The translations under genes were made by a program, and so were the position numbers. 64,000 bases of DNA from contig JBEEPK010000003.1 in the NCBI GenBank assembly GCA_041191145.1, positions 1 to 64,000 of the forward strand, read 5' to 3'. Positions 1 to 8,355 of this stretch are shown here, in pieces. Numbering within the stretch: the stretch's first letter is position 1; the number at the start of each line of letters is the position of its first letter. This DNA comes from UBA961 sp041191145 (GTDB lineage: Bacteria; Bacteroidota; Ignavibacteria; Kapaibacteriales; UBA961). Below the pieces are notes generated by a model. That model saw only the letters and a program-made list of their open reading frames with translations, ran no database searches and was not told the origin of the DNA.

Positions 1-49
1 ATCTCAAAAGATAAGTAATAGTGAATAGCATTTACGATCAGGATATTAC
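1..49 (+). other. Leader before the first permease gene
   Basis: Short stretch before the first complete gene. Read in frame 1 it hits a TAA stop at 16-18, so it could be the last codons of an upstream gene such as the substrate-binding protein of the transporter, but six codons cannot prove that. An AGGA sequence lies about 6 nt before the ATG at 50 and is a plausible ribosome binding site. Confidence 0.25.
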
Positions 50-1306
50 ATGCTTCAATATTTCATAAGAAGATTATTATTTGCAGTTCCAACCTTTTTT
101 GGTTGTACCATTATTGTGTTTTTCATAGTTAATCTTGCTCCTGGCGGACCTTATGAACAACAGGTGCAAGCATTAAAGGCCGGATCGGGTTTTGGTATTG
201 GGTCTGAAGCTTCGGGCACCGCTAAAGATGGAGCCGCAACAATTCCGCCTACTGCATTGGCAGAACTCAAACGATATTATGGCTTCGATAAACCTGTTTA
301 TGTGCGCTATCTCATTTGGCTTGGTTTATGGGAAAGAGAAACTGATAGTTATAATGTAAAATTAGGTGAGCCCAGAAATGTTGGTGACGGTAAATATGTG
401 ATTGTCAATAAAACAAGTGACGGCACATATTCTATCATTGACAAAGAGACAAATGAATCACTTTCTCATGTATGGACTGCTGAGAATTCCGTTCTTGACT
501 CAACTGGATTCCGACAATTGAGAGTATTTAAAACTGAATATGCAGGAATTCTAACCGGACATTTTGGTAATTCTTATGAGTATCGCGAACCGGTTATTGA
601 TTTGATTGCTTCCAGAATCCCGATTTCATTACAATTCGGTGTGATTGGTTTGGTTTTGAGCTATGTGATATGTGTCTATCTTGGTATCCAAAAGGCATTG
701 AGACATGGCTCGACTTTTGATTTGGTATCGAGTTCTACTATTTTGATCAGTTATTCAATCCCAGGTTGGGCATTAGGTTTGTTACTGCTTGTTCTTCTTG
801 GCGGTGGTTCATTCTTTGATGTCTTTCCTCTGGGCGGATTGCAATCCAGAGATTATGAGTCTTTGAGTCTTGGTGAAAAGATTTTGGACAGAGCACATCA
901 TTTTGTATTGCCTGTGATTGCATCAACCATCCAATCATTTGCTACACTAACATTGCTGATGAAAAATTCTTTACTCGAGAATTTATCACAGGATTATATC
1001 CGTACTGCATTTGCGAAAGGATTGAAAGAGAAGCGTATCATTTGGTTACATGCAATGCGTAATTCCGTGATTCCAATTGCTGCTAATATTGGTCATATCA
1101 TTGGTATCGCCTTTGTTGGTTCCTTTTTCATTGAGACAACATTCAATATAGAAGGCATCGGTAAATTATCCTATTATGCAATTTTATCTCGTGATTATAC
1201 TGTCGTTTTTGCATTCACCGTTATCGGTGTCATGGTGAATCTTTTCGGCGCAATCATTTCTGATTTTATTCTTGCATTGATTGATCCACGAATTCGATTT
1301 AGGTAA
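50..1306 (+). CDS. YejB-type peptide ABC transporter permease
   Basis: Inner-membrane permease of an oligopeptide (Opp/Dpp/Yej) ABC importer. One membrane helix lies at about 9-30, followed by the family-typical VNLAPGGP. After a long periplasmic loop, five further helices run from about 190 to the end. The EAA loop that contacts the ATPase spans about 315-343 (DYIRTAFAKGLKEKRI). The layout and the GGGSFFDVFPLGGL stretch match YejB better than OppB. At 418 aa it is longer than E. coli YejB (about 364). The excess is mainly a 70-residue periplasmic insert at about 95-165 between the first helix and the FGNS segment. The YejE-like partner starts 3 nt after the stop. Substrate unknown; family assignment is secure. 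Confidence 0.9.
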   Translation: MLQYFIRRLLFAVPTFFGCTIIVFFIVNLAPGGPYEQQVQALKAGSGFGIGSEASGTAKDGAATIPPTALAELKRYYGFDKPVYVRYLIWLGLWERETDSYNVKLGEPRNVGDGKYVIVNKTSDGTYSIIDKETNESLSHVWTAENSVLDSTGFRQLRVFKTEYAGILTGHFGNSYEYREPVIDLIASRIPISLQFGVIGLVLSYVICVYLGIQKALRHGSTFDLVSSSTILISYSIPGWALGLLLLVLLGGGSFFDVFPLGGLQSRDYESLSLGEKILDRAHHFVLPVIASTIQSFATLTLLMKNSLLENLSQDYIRTAFAKGLKEKRIIWLHAMRNSVIPIAANIGHIIGIAFVGSFFIETTFNIEGIGKLSYYAILSRDYTVVFAFTVIGVMVNLFGAIISDFILALIDPRIRFR

Positions 1307-1309
1307 TAC

Positions 1310-2431
1310 ATGTCTCTAACAGTTCAGAAATCAGTTTCTCGTTCAATCGGACAAAGAAGATGGCAAAAATTCAAAACCATCAAGCGTGGATATTATTCCT
1401 TGGTGATTTTGACAACAATGTACATTCTTTCTTTCTTATTGCCGATTCTTGTCAATGATAAAGCTCTGATTGTACGATATAATGGAGAATACCATTTTCC
1501 AGCATTTACATCTTTGGTTGCTTCATTCCCGGTGATTGATCAATTCGTGAGTGTTTTCCAGAGTGGTGAATCACTTGGTCAGGTAGGCAATCCCGGTCAG
1601 GTCCGTTATCGCGATCTTCAGGAACAGTATAAAAATGAGAATGGCGATAATTATGTTGTCATGCCGATCTATCCATATGGACCAATTGAAGATATCACAA
1701 CAGATGGCAACTCAGCATTTATGGAGCCAATGGTCGCAGAGGAAGGTCAAACAGCTAGAATCATGGGCACCGATGAAAATGGTCGAGATGTCTTTGCAAG
1801 AATGGCTTATGGTTTCAAAGTTTCAATTTCATTTGCCTTGATTTTGGTCTTCTTGGAATATCTCATTGGCATTCCAATCGGTGGCTTGCTTGGATTCAAG
1901 GGTGGATATTATGATTTGATTGGTCAGAGAATTTTAGAAATGTGGGCAACACTTCCTACATTGTTTCTAATCATCATCGTTGTATCATTCATCCAACCAA
2001 GTTTTATATTACTCGTACTATTGCTATCACTCACTGCATGGATACCTATAACAACATATATCCGCGCTGAGTTTTATAGAGAGAAATCAAAGGATTATGT
2101 TGCTGCTGCTATTTCCATTGGTGTACCAACATGGAAAATCATGTTTAAGCATATTCTACCCAATTCATTGGTACCAATCATAACGAATTTTCCATTTGCC
2201 GTTGTCGCTGGCATCACAGCTTTAGTTGCTCTTGACTTTTTAGGTTTTGGATTACCACCCCCAACTCCAAGTTGGGGACAAATGCTTAGTACAGGATTAC
2301 AAAATCTTACGAAATGGTGGTTGGTCTTTTCACCTATGGTAGCTTTGTTTGCTACTCTGATTATGATTGTCTTCATTGGAGAGGCAATCAGAGAAGCATT
2401 CGATCCAAAGACATTTTCCAGATTACGCTAA
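1310..2431 (+). CDS. YejE-type peptide ABC transporter permease
   Basis: Second permease of the peptide importer, pairing with the YejB-like protein encoded just upstream. It has an N-terminal helix at about 28-48, then the YejE-like NDKALIVRYNGEYHFP segment at about 49-64. A periplasmic stretch follows, leading to the conserved GTDENGRDVFAR (153-164). The transmembrane core starts near 170, with the EAA loop at about 262-290 and the late motif LDFLGFGLPPPTPSWG. Length is 373 aa against about 341 in E. coli YejE; the excess lies before residue 150, again on the periplasmic side. The ATPase gene follows 18 nt later, so the four genes form one operon. Confidence 0.9.
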   Translation: MSLTVQKSVSRSIGQRRWQKFKTIKRGYYSLVILTTMYILSFLLPILVNDKALIVRYNGEYHFPAFTSLVASFPVIDQFVSVFQSGESLGQVGNPGQVRYRDLQEQYKNENGDNYVVMPIYPYGPIEDITTDGNSAFMEPMVAEEGQTARIMGTDENGRDVFARMAYGFKVSISFALILVFLEYLIGIPIGGLLGFKGGYYDLIGQRILEMWATLPTLFLIIIVVSFIQPSFILLVLLLSLTAWIPITTYIRAEFYREKSKDYVAAAISIGVPTWKIMFKHILPNSLVPIITNFPFAVVAGITALVALDFLGFGLPPPTPSWGQMLSTGLQNLTKWWLVFSPMVALFATLIMIVFIGEAIREAFDPKTFSRLR

Positions 2432-2449
2432 TCACTCAAGGTTATTCTT

Positions 2450-3463
2450 GTGAATAAGGAATTACTTTTCTCAATTGAGAATCTCAAAACATATTTCACG
2501 GTAGAAGGCAATGATGCCAAAGCTGTGGATGGTGTAACATTTGATATCTATCAAGGCGAGACCCTTGGTTTGGTAGGCGAATCAGGTTCCGGAAAATCCG
2601 TTACTGCATTATCTCTCATGAAACTCATTCCAAGTCCGCCTGGAAGAATAGTTGATGGGAAAATAATGTACAGAGGACAAGACATTGCTCAATGTACATA
2701 TGAAGAAATGTATGCTATTCGTGGTAAAGAAATAGCAATGATTTTTCAAGAGCCGATGACTTCACTTAATCCTGTTTTCCCGGTTGGAATGCAGATTGAA
2801 GAAGTAATCATGGTTCATGAAGGCTTGAATAAAGCCGAAGCAAGACAAAGAGCCATAGAAATGCTTACGCTTGTTGGCATTCCCGCTCCGGAAAAGCGTA
2901 TTGATGATTATCCTCATCAGTTTTCAGGTGGTATGAGACAAAGAGTGATGATAGCAATTGCTCTTGCATGTAATCCTGCTTTGCTTATTGCTGATGAGCC
3001 AACGACTGCATTGGATGTTACCATACAAGCGCAGATTCTAGAACTCATGCTCACTTTGAAAGAGAAGAGAAGAGAAGCTGCTATTTTGCTAATTACTCAT
3101 GATCTAGCTGTTGTAGCTGAGTTATGCAATAGAGTAATTGTGATGTATGGTGGGAAAATTCAAGAGATTGCCACAACAGACGATCTTTTTGCACAACCTT
3201 TGCATCCTTATACTCGCGGATTGATGAATTCTATTCCCCATGCTGATCATGCAGGTGAAAAAGGACAAAGATTGAAAGCTATACCTGGGAATGTTCCAAG
3301 CATTTTAAATTTTCCTCAAGGATGTAAATTTTGCACTCGATGTACTGAGAAGCAAGAGATTTGCGATACTATAGAACCACCTTTGGTTGAAATTGAACTC
3401 GGTCATTTTGTTCGTTGTCATAATGTTAACACAAAGATTGAAAACGGGAAGCGCTATGAATAA
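2450..3463 (+). CDS. Peptide ABC transporter ATPase, OppD/DppD type
   Basis: First of two separate ATPases energising the upstream permeases. Walker A GESGSGKS is at 43-50, the Q-loop at Gln100, the signature SGGMRQR at about 159-165, Walker B LLIADEP at 178-184 and the switch His at 217. The C-terminal oligopeptide/dipeptide region carries a cysteine cluster (Cys292, 295, 298 and 305), a feature of DppD-like ATPases that could bind metal or an iron-sulfur cluster; that is inference. Translation starts at GTG; the only earlier in-frame codons run into the intergenic space. The gene ends in an 8-nt overlap with the next ATPase. Confidence 0.9.
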   Translation: MNKELLFSIENLKTYFTVEGNDAKAVDGVTFDIYQGETLGLVGESGSGKSVTALSLMKLIPSPPGRIVDGKIMYRGQDIAQCTYEEMYAIRGKEIAMIFQEPMTSLNPVFPVGMQIEEVIMVHEGLNKAEARQRAIEMLTLVGIPAPEKRIDDYPHQFSGGMRQRVMIAIALACNPALLIADEPTTALDVTIQAQILELMLTLKEKRREAAILLITHDLAVVAELCNRVIVMYGGKIQEIATTDDLFAQPLHPYTRGLMNSIPHADHAGEKGQRLKAIPGNVPSILNFPQGCKFCTRCTEKQEICDTIEPPLVEIELGHFVRCHNVNTKIENGKRYE

Positions 3464-4466
3464 TTCACTATTACTCGAAGTAAAAAATCTTCAAGTGTTT
3501 TTTCCTGTGTTTGGCGGTGTTTTTCAAAAGAAGATTGCTGAAGTGAAAGCAGTTGATGGTGTATCTTTTACAATCAATCGAGGTGAAACATTCGGTCTTG
3601 TTGGTGAATCAGGATGCGGTAAAACCACTGTCGGTAGAGCCATTATCAATGTATTGACACATGTATCACCGGATGTACACATAGGTGGTGAGATTTTATA
3701 TCATGACAAAGATGGTAAAGTTCATGATATCACAAATCTATCTTCTTCCGATATGAAGAAATATCGATCTAAGATCCAGATGATTTTCCAAGATCCTTAT
3801 TCTTCACTAAATTCCAGATTATCAGTTAAGCAGATAATTTCAGAACCCCTTGAGATCCATGAACCTCAACTTTCTGCAAAACAAGTTGAAGAGAAAGTCT
3901 TGTGGCTTTTAGAAAAAGTTGGTCTGCAACCAGAATATGCCAATAGATTTCCACATGAGTTTTCCGGTGGACAAAGACAAAGGATTGGTATTGCCAGAGC
4001 TTTAGCCACAAATCCTGAATTAATTATCTGTGATGAACCGGTTTCTGCATTAGATGTATCTGTACAAGCACAGGTCATCAATCTTATGGAAGATTTGAGA
4101 GATGAATTTGGCATTTCGTATCTATTCATAGCACATGACTTATCAGTTGTTCATCATATAAGTGACAGAATTGGAGTGATGTATCTTGGAAATATGGTGG
4201 AAGTAGGTATATCCGATGAGGTATATTTTGAACCGAGACATCCGTATAGCAAGGCTTTGCTTTCAGCTGTTCCAATTCCTGATCCAAAATTGAAAGGAAA
4301 GAAAAGGATACTACTTCAGGGTGATATTCCCAATCCACTGAATAAGCCATCAGGTTGTAGTTTTAGAACACGCTGTCCGATTGCATCGCCATCATGTGCT
4401 GAAACAATTCCCACACTTATTTCTGTTAATCCTACGCATACAATAGCTTGTCCTTATTCCATTTGA
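3456..4466 (+). CDS. Peptide ABC transporter ATPase, OppF/DppF type
   Basis: Second ATPase of the importer, 336 aa. Walker A GESGCGKTT is at 50-58, the signature SGGQRQR at about 170-176, Walker B LIICDEP at 189-195 and the switch His at 227. The C-terminal part has the oligopeptide-transporter extension with three cysteines. I chose the ATG at 3456, which overlaps the stop of the preceding gene by 8 nt, because the protein then begins directly with the conserved first strand (LLLEVKNLQVFF). The open frame extends upstream to 3387 but that segment reads as an out-of-frame copy of the previous gene. In E. coli YejF the two ATPase halves are fused; here they are separate genes. Confidence 0.9.
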   Translation: MNNSLLLEVKNLQVFFPVFGGVFQKKIAEVKAVDGVSFTINRGETFGLVGESGCGKTTVGRAIINVLTHVSPDVHIGGEILYHDKDGKVHDITNLSSSDMKKYRSKIQMIFQDPYSSLNSRLSVKQIISEPLEIHEPQLSAKQVEEKVLWLLEKVGLQPEYANRFPHEFSGGQRQRIGIARALATNPELIICDEPVSALDVSVQAQVINLMEDLRDEFGISYLFIAHDLSVVHHISDRIGVMYLGNMVEVGISDEVYFEPRHPYSKALLSAVPIPDPKLKGKKRILLQGDIPNPLNKPSGCSFRTRCPIASPSCAETIPTLISVNPTHTIACPYSI

Positions 4467-4483
4467 TGAAATAGGAATATCAC

Positions 4484-5320
4484 ATGATAAAGTCAATTGT
4501 TTATTCTGCGGTGGGAATATTTTCGGCTGCCTTTGGGCTTAAAGGATTTCTTCTCCCCAATGATTTTATTGATGGGGGAGCAACGGGCATAGCACTTCTT
4601 CTTACAACCATTTTTGAGATTCCACTTCCACTTTTGATCATATTGGTGAATATCCCTTTCATCTTAATGGGAAGTAAAGTCATTGGTAAGCAGTTTGCAA
4701 TAAGAACAAGTCTTGCCATCTTAACGCTTGCACTTGTTCTAGTATTTGTAGAATTTCCAATAATTACCAATGATAAATTGCTTGTTGCAATATTTGGTGG
4801 TTTCTTTTTGGGGGCAGGAATTGGACTTAATGTCCGTGGTCAAGCTGTCATCGATGGGACTGAAGTTATGGCCATATTGTTTTCAAGAAAGTTAAAGACA
4901 ACAATTGGTGATATCATTCTTGTCACTAATGTTATCATTTTTGGTGTGTGTGCCTATGTCCTTTCCATTGAAACTGCTTTATATTCAATGGTAACCTATA
5001 TGGTTGCATCTCGTAGTTTAGACTATATTACAGTTGGAATCGATGAATATCTAGGTGTTACCATAATCTCAGACAAATGTATGATTATCAAAGATATGAT
5101 TACTGAAACGTTGGGAAGAGGTGTTACAATATACAGAGGAAAAGGTGGGTACGGTAAGATAGGTCATATAGAGGATAAAGATATCTTATACTCTGTCATC
5201 ACTCGATTTGAAGTAAGTAAGATCGCACAAGAGATTGAAAATATTGATTCAAATGCATTTGTTGTTATGTCCCCCGTGAAAGATGCCATTGGTGGGATGA
5301 TTAAAAAACGACATCTATAA
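4484..5320 (+). CDS. YitT family membrane protein (DUF161 + DUF2179)
   Basis: Integral membrane protein of the YitT family, whose transport role is not firmly established. Five to six hydrophobic helices occupy about 1-175, including the family-typical LLPNDFIDGGATGIALL near residue 23 and GIGLNVRGQAVIDGTE in the second half. The soluble C-terminal DUF2179 domain (about 195-270) contains GRGVTIYRGKGGY. Length (278 aa) is normal. It starts 17 nt after the ATPase gene, with an AGGAAT about 6 nt before the ATG, and may be the last gene of the transporter operon. A hairpin terminator follows 5 nt after the stop. Confidence 0.88.
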   Translation: MIKSIVYSAVGIFSAAFGLKGFLLPNDFIDGGATGIALLLTTIFEIPLPLLIILVNIPFILMGSKVIGKQFAIRTSLAILTLALVLVFVEFPIITNDKLLVAIFGGFFLGAGIGLNVRGQAVIDGTEVMAILFSRKLKTTIGDIILVTNVIIFGVCAYVLSIETALYSMVTYMVASRSLDYITVGIDEYLGVTIISDKCMIIKDMITETLGRGVTIYRGKGGYGKIGHIEDKDILYSVITRFEVSKIAQEIENIDSNAFVVMSPVKDAIGGMIKKRHL

Positions 5321-5325
5321 ATGAA

Positions 5326-5347
5326 AAAAGCCCCATTTGGGGCTTTT
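5326..5347. terminator. Bidirectional intrinsic terminator
   Basis: Nine-base-pair stem AAAAGCCCC/GGGGCTTTT with an ATTT loop. Plus-strand transcription leaves the yitT gene through it with a U4 tract. Minus-strand transcription, coming from the tRNA-Lys gene, reaches the same stem and ends in six Us. It therefore serves both converging transcripts. Confidence 0.85.
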
Positions 5348-5348
5348 G

Positions 5349-5420
5349 TGATCCCGGTAGGTCTCGAACCTACGGCCCTCTGATTAAAAGTCAGATGCTC
5401 TACCACTGAGCTACGGGATC
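5349..5420 (-). tRNA. tRNA-Lys (anticodon TTT)
   Basis: Read on the minus strand, the sequence folds as a full 72-nt cloverleaf. The acceptor stem is GATCCCG/CGGGATC with discriminator A. The D arm is GCTC-AGTGGTA-GAGC, the anticodon arm TCTGA-CTTTTAA-TCAGA, and the T arm GTAGG-TTCGAGA-CCTAC. The anticodon TTT decodes lysine AAA/AAG. The 3' CCA is not encoded, so it must be added after transcription. The gene stands alone, with its own promoter just upstream and the shared terminator just downstream. Confidence 0.97.
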
Positions 5421-5432
5421 AACCATGAGCCA

Positions 5433-5463
5433 CAAAATTAAGTATATTTTGAAAATTACGCAA
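5433..5463 (-). promoter_or_regulatory. Promoter of tRNA-Lys, Bacteroidota type
   Basis: On the minus strand a -7 element TAATTTTG (5433-5440) follows a TTG (5461-5463) after exactly 20 nt. This matches the Bacteroidota sigma-A pattern TTTG-N(19-20)-TAnnTTTG. It lies about 12 nt upstream of the mature tRNA 5' end. Confidence 0.6.
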
Positions 5464-5515
5464 GACAGAATTGTAATTACTTGGCTACTTTCTATATTAA
5501 TTTGGAGACCTTGTT

Positions 5516-6208
5516 ATGATAAATATTAATCGAATTATCGTAAGTGCCATAATTCTCATTCCTTTGTGTCTTTCAGGGGTCAATGCCCAAAGTTCATTTG
5601 GAGTATTTGTAGGACTTGCAACTCCATCTGATTTGGTAAATCAAGTATATAATACTGATTTAATTAAATCAAATGATGTAACAGGTATACTCATGAGAGA
5701 AGCGGCAACTTCAGGATATACAATTGGTGCTCGAATTAGGCAAAATATTGATGATCAGTTCTGGTTTACGGGGGGTGTTTCTCTTGCACGGTTCCCACAG
5801 AGTGTAATCCCGATCCTAAATCAAGTGAACCCAATTGATACGCTAGCTATCATGACAACCGTTCAGAATGTAGTTCCCTTACAAGCTGGGATGATGTATC
5901 AATTTAACAAGGGATTGGTATCCCTATATGTTATTGGTGATGTTACTTATAATTATCTGATGAATTCAGTTGATATTGACTACAACAATCAATCATTTCC
6001 ACTGCCACCGGAAGATGAAACTAAAGAACGAATTGGTTTTGGGTTTGGATTAGGGTTGGATGTTCATTTAAAAATAATCACAGCTTCATTGGAAGCAAAA
6101 ATGAATACAATCAATTTTATAGGTAGATCACCTAGTGAGCCGGAAAAACGATTCTTTTCTTTGACTTTGGGTGTACATTTTGGTCAAACTCAATCCGATA
6201 AACCATAA
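5516..6208 (+). CDS. Secreted outer-membrane beta-barrel protein, unknown function
   Basis: A 230-aa protein with a clear signal peptide (hydrophobic run ending VNAQS near residue 26). The rest is made of alternating hydrophobic strands separated by turns, typical of a small outer-membrane beta-barrel of the PorT/OmpW-like kind. Strand-like repeats include QFWFTGGVSLARF, QAGMMYQFNKGLVSLYVIG and GFGFGLGLDVHLKI, and the penultimate strand is FFSLTLGVHFG. No enzyme motif is visible and I do not recognise the family. The sigma-factor gene starts 6 nt after its stop, so the two are probably cotranscribed. GGAG lies 11 nt before the ATG. Confidence 0.75.
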   Translation: MININRIIVSAIILIPLCLSGVNAQSSFGVFVGLATPSDLVNQVYNTDLIKSNDVTGILMREAATSGYTIGARIRQNIDDQFWFTGGVSLARFPQSVIPILNQVNPIDTLAIMTTVQNVVPLQAGMMYQFNKGLVSLYVIGDVTYNYLMNSVDIDYNNQSFPLPPEDETKERIGFGFGLGLDVHLKIITASLEAKMNTINFIGRSPSEPEKRFFSLTLGVHFGQTQSDKP

Positions 6209-6214
6209 ATATTC

Positions 6215-6808
6215 ATGGATAAATATACAGCAACACAGAAGCATGAAGATGATCTCATCATCATTAGATCTGTATTGTCCGGAGATAGTTCGCAGTTTGC
6301 TTTACTTTGGCAAAAGTACAATAAACAAATATTTGCCAATGTACTGAAACTTGTCCGAAGCATTGATGATGCTGATGATATAGTGCAAGATACATTTCTA
6401 AAAGCATTTAATGCATTACATTCATACAATCAGACATTTCCTTTTCCTGCATGGCTTTACAAGATAGCATCTAACACTTGTATCGACTATTTTCGAAGAA
6501 AAAGAATACGACCGATTTCTATAGAAAATATAAATCGAGATGGTGGGGATATTTATGATATAATACCTGATAAATCCATTCCTATTGATGATAATATCAT
6601 AAATAATGAAACGAAGGAAGAGTTATTGAAAGCAGTTGAACAGTTACCTTTGCGATATAAGCAGTGTATTCAACTAAGACATTTTGAAGAGTTATCATAT
6701 GAAGAGATATCACTAAAAATGAATCTTCCTTTGGGAACTGTAAAAATCACATTGTTTAGAGCACGGAAAATGTTGTTGAGTATGCTTTCTAATAAAGATT
6801 TGAAGTAA
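6215..6808 (+). CDS. ECF-family RNA polymerase sigma factor
   Basis: Small sigma-70 family factor (197 aa) with the two-domain ECF layout. Sigma region 2 covers about 27-95, with the core-binding motif DADDIVQDTFLKAF at 52-65 and the -10 recognition segment FPAWLYKIASNTCIDYFR. A linker of about 35 residues follows. Region 4 covers about 134-190, with the helix-turn-helix SYEEISLKMNLPLGTVK at 161-177. No gene next to it has recognisable anti-sigma features such as a zinc-binding ZAS motif, although the next gene encodes a single-helix membrane protein. Target promoters are unknown. Confidence 0.93.
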   Translation: MDKYTATQKHEDDLIIIRSVLSGDSSQFALLWQKYNKQIFANVLKLVRSIDDADDIVQDTFLKAFNALHSYNQTFPFPAWLYKIASNTCIDYFRRKRIRPISIENINRDGGDIYDIIPDKSIPIDDNIINNETKEELLKAVEQLPLRYKQCIQLRHFEELSYEEISLKMNLPLGTVKITLFRARKMLLSMLSNKDLK

Positions 6809-6813
6809 AACAA

Positions 6814-7287
6814 ATGCGATTAAAGTTTAAAGACATCAATATACCATTGGGCATTACGGTAAAGATTCTTTTGCTCTCGATTATGGGCATAGTTACCTTA
6901 TATCTGCTTTATATTCTCATTGACAAAGTCTTTTTACACCCTCCAGTATCAGCAATAGTTCCTATTGATAAAAGAAGGACAGTATCAGATGTATTCATTC
7001 AATTGAACATCATTAATGCATCAGGTCAGCAAGGTATTGCAAAAAAGACAATGAATTATTACCGTGAGCGAGGATTTGATGTTGTAGAAATATCTACTGC
7101 TGATTCTTTGTCAAATATATCGTATGTTATTGATCATCTTTCTGATACAATCTCAGCGAGAAATGTTGCTTATGCTATAGGACTTTCTGATTCTACCATT
7201 AAACATGATTATGATACCACTCTATATCTTCGTGCTTCTGTGGTAATTGGAACTGATTATTTTAAACTTAAACCTTTTAAAGAATAA
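6814..7287 (+). CDS. Membrane-anchored LytR C-terminal (LytR_C) domain protein
   Basis: A 157-aa protein with a short cytoplasmic N-terminus, one membrane helix at about 14-38 and an external domain from about 58 to the end. That domain reads as LytR_C: LNIINASGQQGIA at 64-76 matches the family's VLNGTG start, followed by YYRERGFDVVEI. The LCP catalytic domain that usually precedes LytR_C is absent. The gene starts 5 nt after the ECF sigma gene and so is cotranscribed with it. A role as a periplasmic, wall-sensing partner of the sigma factor is speculation from gene order. The domain call is fairly secure. Confidence 0.75.
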   Translation: MRLKFKDINIPLGITVKILLLSIMGIVTLYLLYILIDKVFLHPPVSAIVPIDKRRTVSDVFIQLNIINASGQQGIAKKTMNYYRERGFDVVEISTADSLSNISYVIDHLSDTISARNVAYAIGLSDSTIKHDYDTTLYLRASVVIGTDYFKLKPFKE

Positions 7288-7288
7288 T

Positions 7289-7702
7289 ATGCAGTACTTT
7301 CTCGTTAAATCTGAACCATTTAAATATCCGTGGTCACAATTTGAAAAAGATAAAAGTACATATTGGGATGGAGTAAGAAATTATCAAGCCCGTAATACTT
7401 TGATGTCCATGAAAAAAGGGGATATGGTTTTATTTTACCATTCTAATGAAGGTTTGGAAATAGTTGGTATTGCTAAAGTTTTAAAAGAATTTTATCAAGA
7501 TCCAACAACGGAAGATGTACGATGGTGTGTCGTTGATTTGAAAGCCCATAAGAAATTGAAAAATCCTGTTCCTCTATCAGTAATCAAACAGGATACTGTA
7601 CTTCAATTGATGCCTTTGGTTAAGCAGTCGAGACTAAGTGTTATGCCGATCACAGAAGATCAGTTCTATAGAGTGATGGATTTATCAGGAACGAATATTT
7701 AA
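7289..7702 (+). CDS. EVE domain protein
   Basis: Stand-alone EVE domain (137 aa), a PUA/YTH-related fold thought to bind modified bases. The family signatures are visible: the start QYFLVKSEP, then TYWDGVRNYQARNTL, then KKGDMVLFYHS, all in the order found in THYN1-like proteins. I start it at the ATG at 7289, because the open frame upstream of it is the end of the previous gene in another frame. It begins 1 nt after the LytR_C gene stop. Its 3' end overlaps recX, which runs the opposite way, by 4 nt. No restriction or methylation gene is nearby, so I do not read it as a defence component. Confidence 0.88.
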   Translation: MQYFLVKSEPFKYPWSQFEKDKSTYWDGVRNYQARNTLMSMKKGDMVLFYHSNEGLEIVGIAKVLKEFYQDPTTEDVRWCVVDLKAHKKLKNPVPLSVIKQDTVLQLMPLVKQSRLSVMPITEDQFYRVMDLSGTNI

Positions 7703-8355
7703 AATAATTCTTTAAGTATCACCTGAATAAGGTCCAGTGAAAATCCCTGTCTAAATAAATGATCTTTGACTTGAGTTTTCTTCTTTTTTTCTTCTCTAAA
7801 AGAAATGGAGCGGAGTTTTCTTTCAGCTGATTTTCTTGCAGTATCGAGGGCAATGTCTTGGGTGTAAAATTTAGGGAGATATGAATTTATGATATGTTCA
7901 TGTATCCCTTTTTCAGACAATTCTCTTTTTAATCTCAAATAGCCATAGTACTTGCGATTGATTTTAGCCTTTATGAAATTCTCGGCAAATACTTCATCAG
8001 AAAGATAATTGAAATCCTTTAAAAAGTCGATCACCTGTACAATTATCAATTCTCCAAATCCTGAATCTCTAAGTTTAAGTCTAACCTGTTTTTCTGTTCT
8101 TAGTGCATAAGTTGCAAATGACAGCCCCACTTTCTTTGCATTGATCAATTCTTCTCTGTGAAGAATAACTTGCAGAAATGTCTGCGACACTACCATGTTT
8201 TTGGAAAGTTCATATTCGAATATCAGATCTCGTTCAATAAGAATAGAACTGTCATCATTGAAACAAAGAAAACATTTGCCTCTCTTTCTAGCAGCAATGA
8301 TCTTAGTAATTCTTCTATCAATATTCTTGTCGTATGATTGTACGATTTGATCCAT
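7699..8355 (-). CDS. recX: RecX family recombination regulator
   Basis: RecX modulates RecA filaments and is built from three-helix repeats. Here a 218-aa protein has a basic, poorly conserved N-terminus. RecX repeats run from about 75 onward: ALRTEKQVRLKLRDSGF, then the characteristic FLKDFNYLSDEVFAENFI, GYLRLKRELSEKGI and a C-terminal DHLFRQGFSLDLIQVIL. No recA is in the window. The predicted start lies inside the 3' end of the upstream lipoprotein gene (38-nt same-strand overlap); a later start is possible because the first 40 residues are not diagnostic. The gene ends in a 4-nt overlap with the EVE gene. Confidence 0.85.
   Translation of the reverse strand: MDQIVQSYDKNIDRRITKIIAARKRGKCFLCFNDDSSILIERDLIFEYELSKNMVVSQTFLQVILHREELINAKKVGLSFATYALRTEKQVRLKLRDSGFGELIIVQVIDFLKDFNYLSDEVFAENFIKAKINRKYYGYLRLKRELSEKGIHEHIINSYLPKFYTQDIALDTARKSAERKLRSISFREEKKKKTQVKDHLFRQGFSLDLIQVILKELF

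Noticed and set aside
5471..5504. Promoter for the barrel gene at 5516 (TTG, N23, TTAATTTG)
   Set aside because: It would put the transcript start about 5 nt from the ATG and exclude the GGAG sequence; spacing is also outside the usual range.
7289..8355. EVE protein as part of an anti-phage island
   Set aside because: Its neighbours are sigma factor, LytR_C, recX and a lipoprotein. No restriction, methylase, nuclease or toxin gene is near, and composition does not change.
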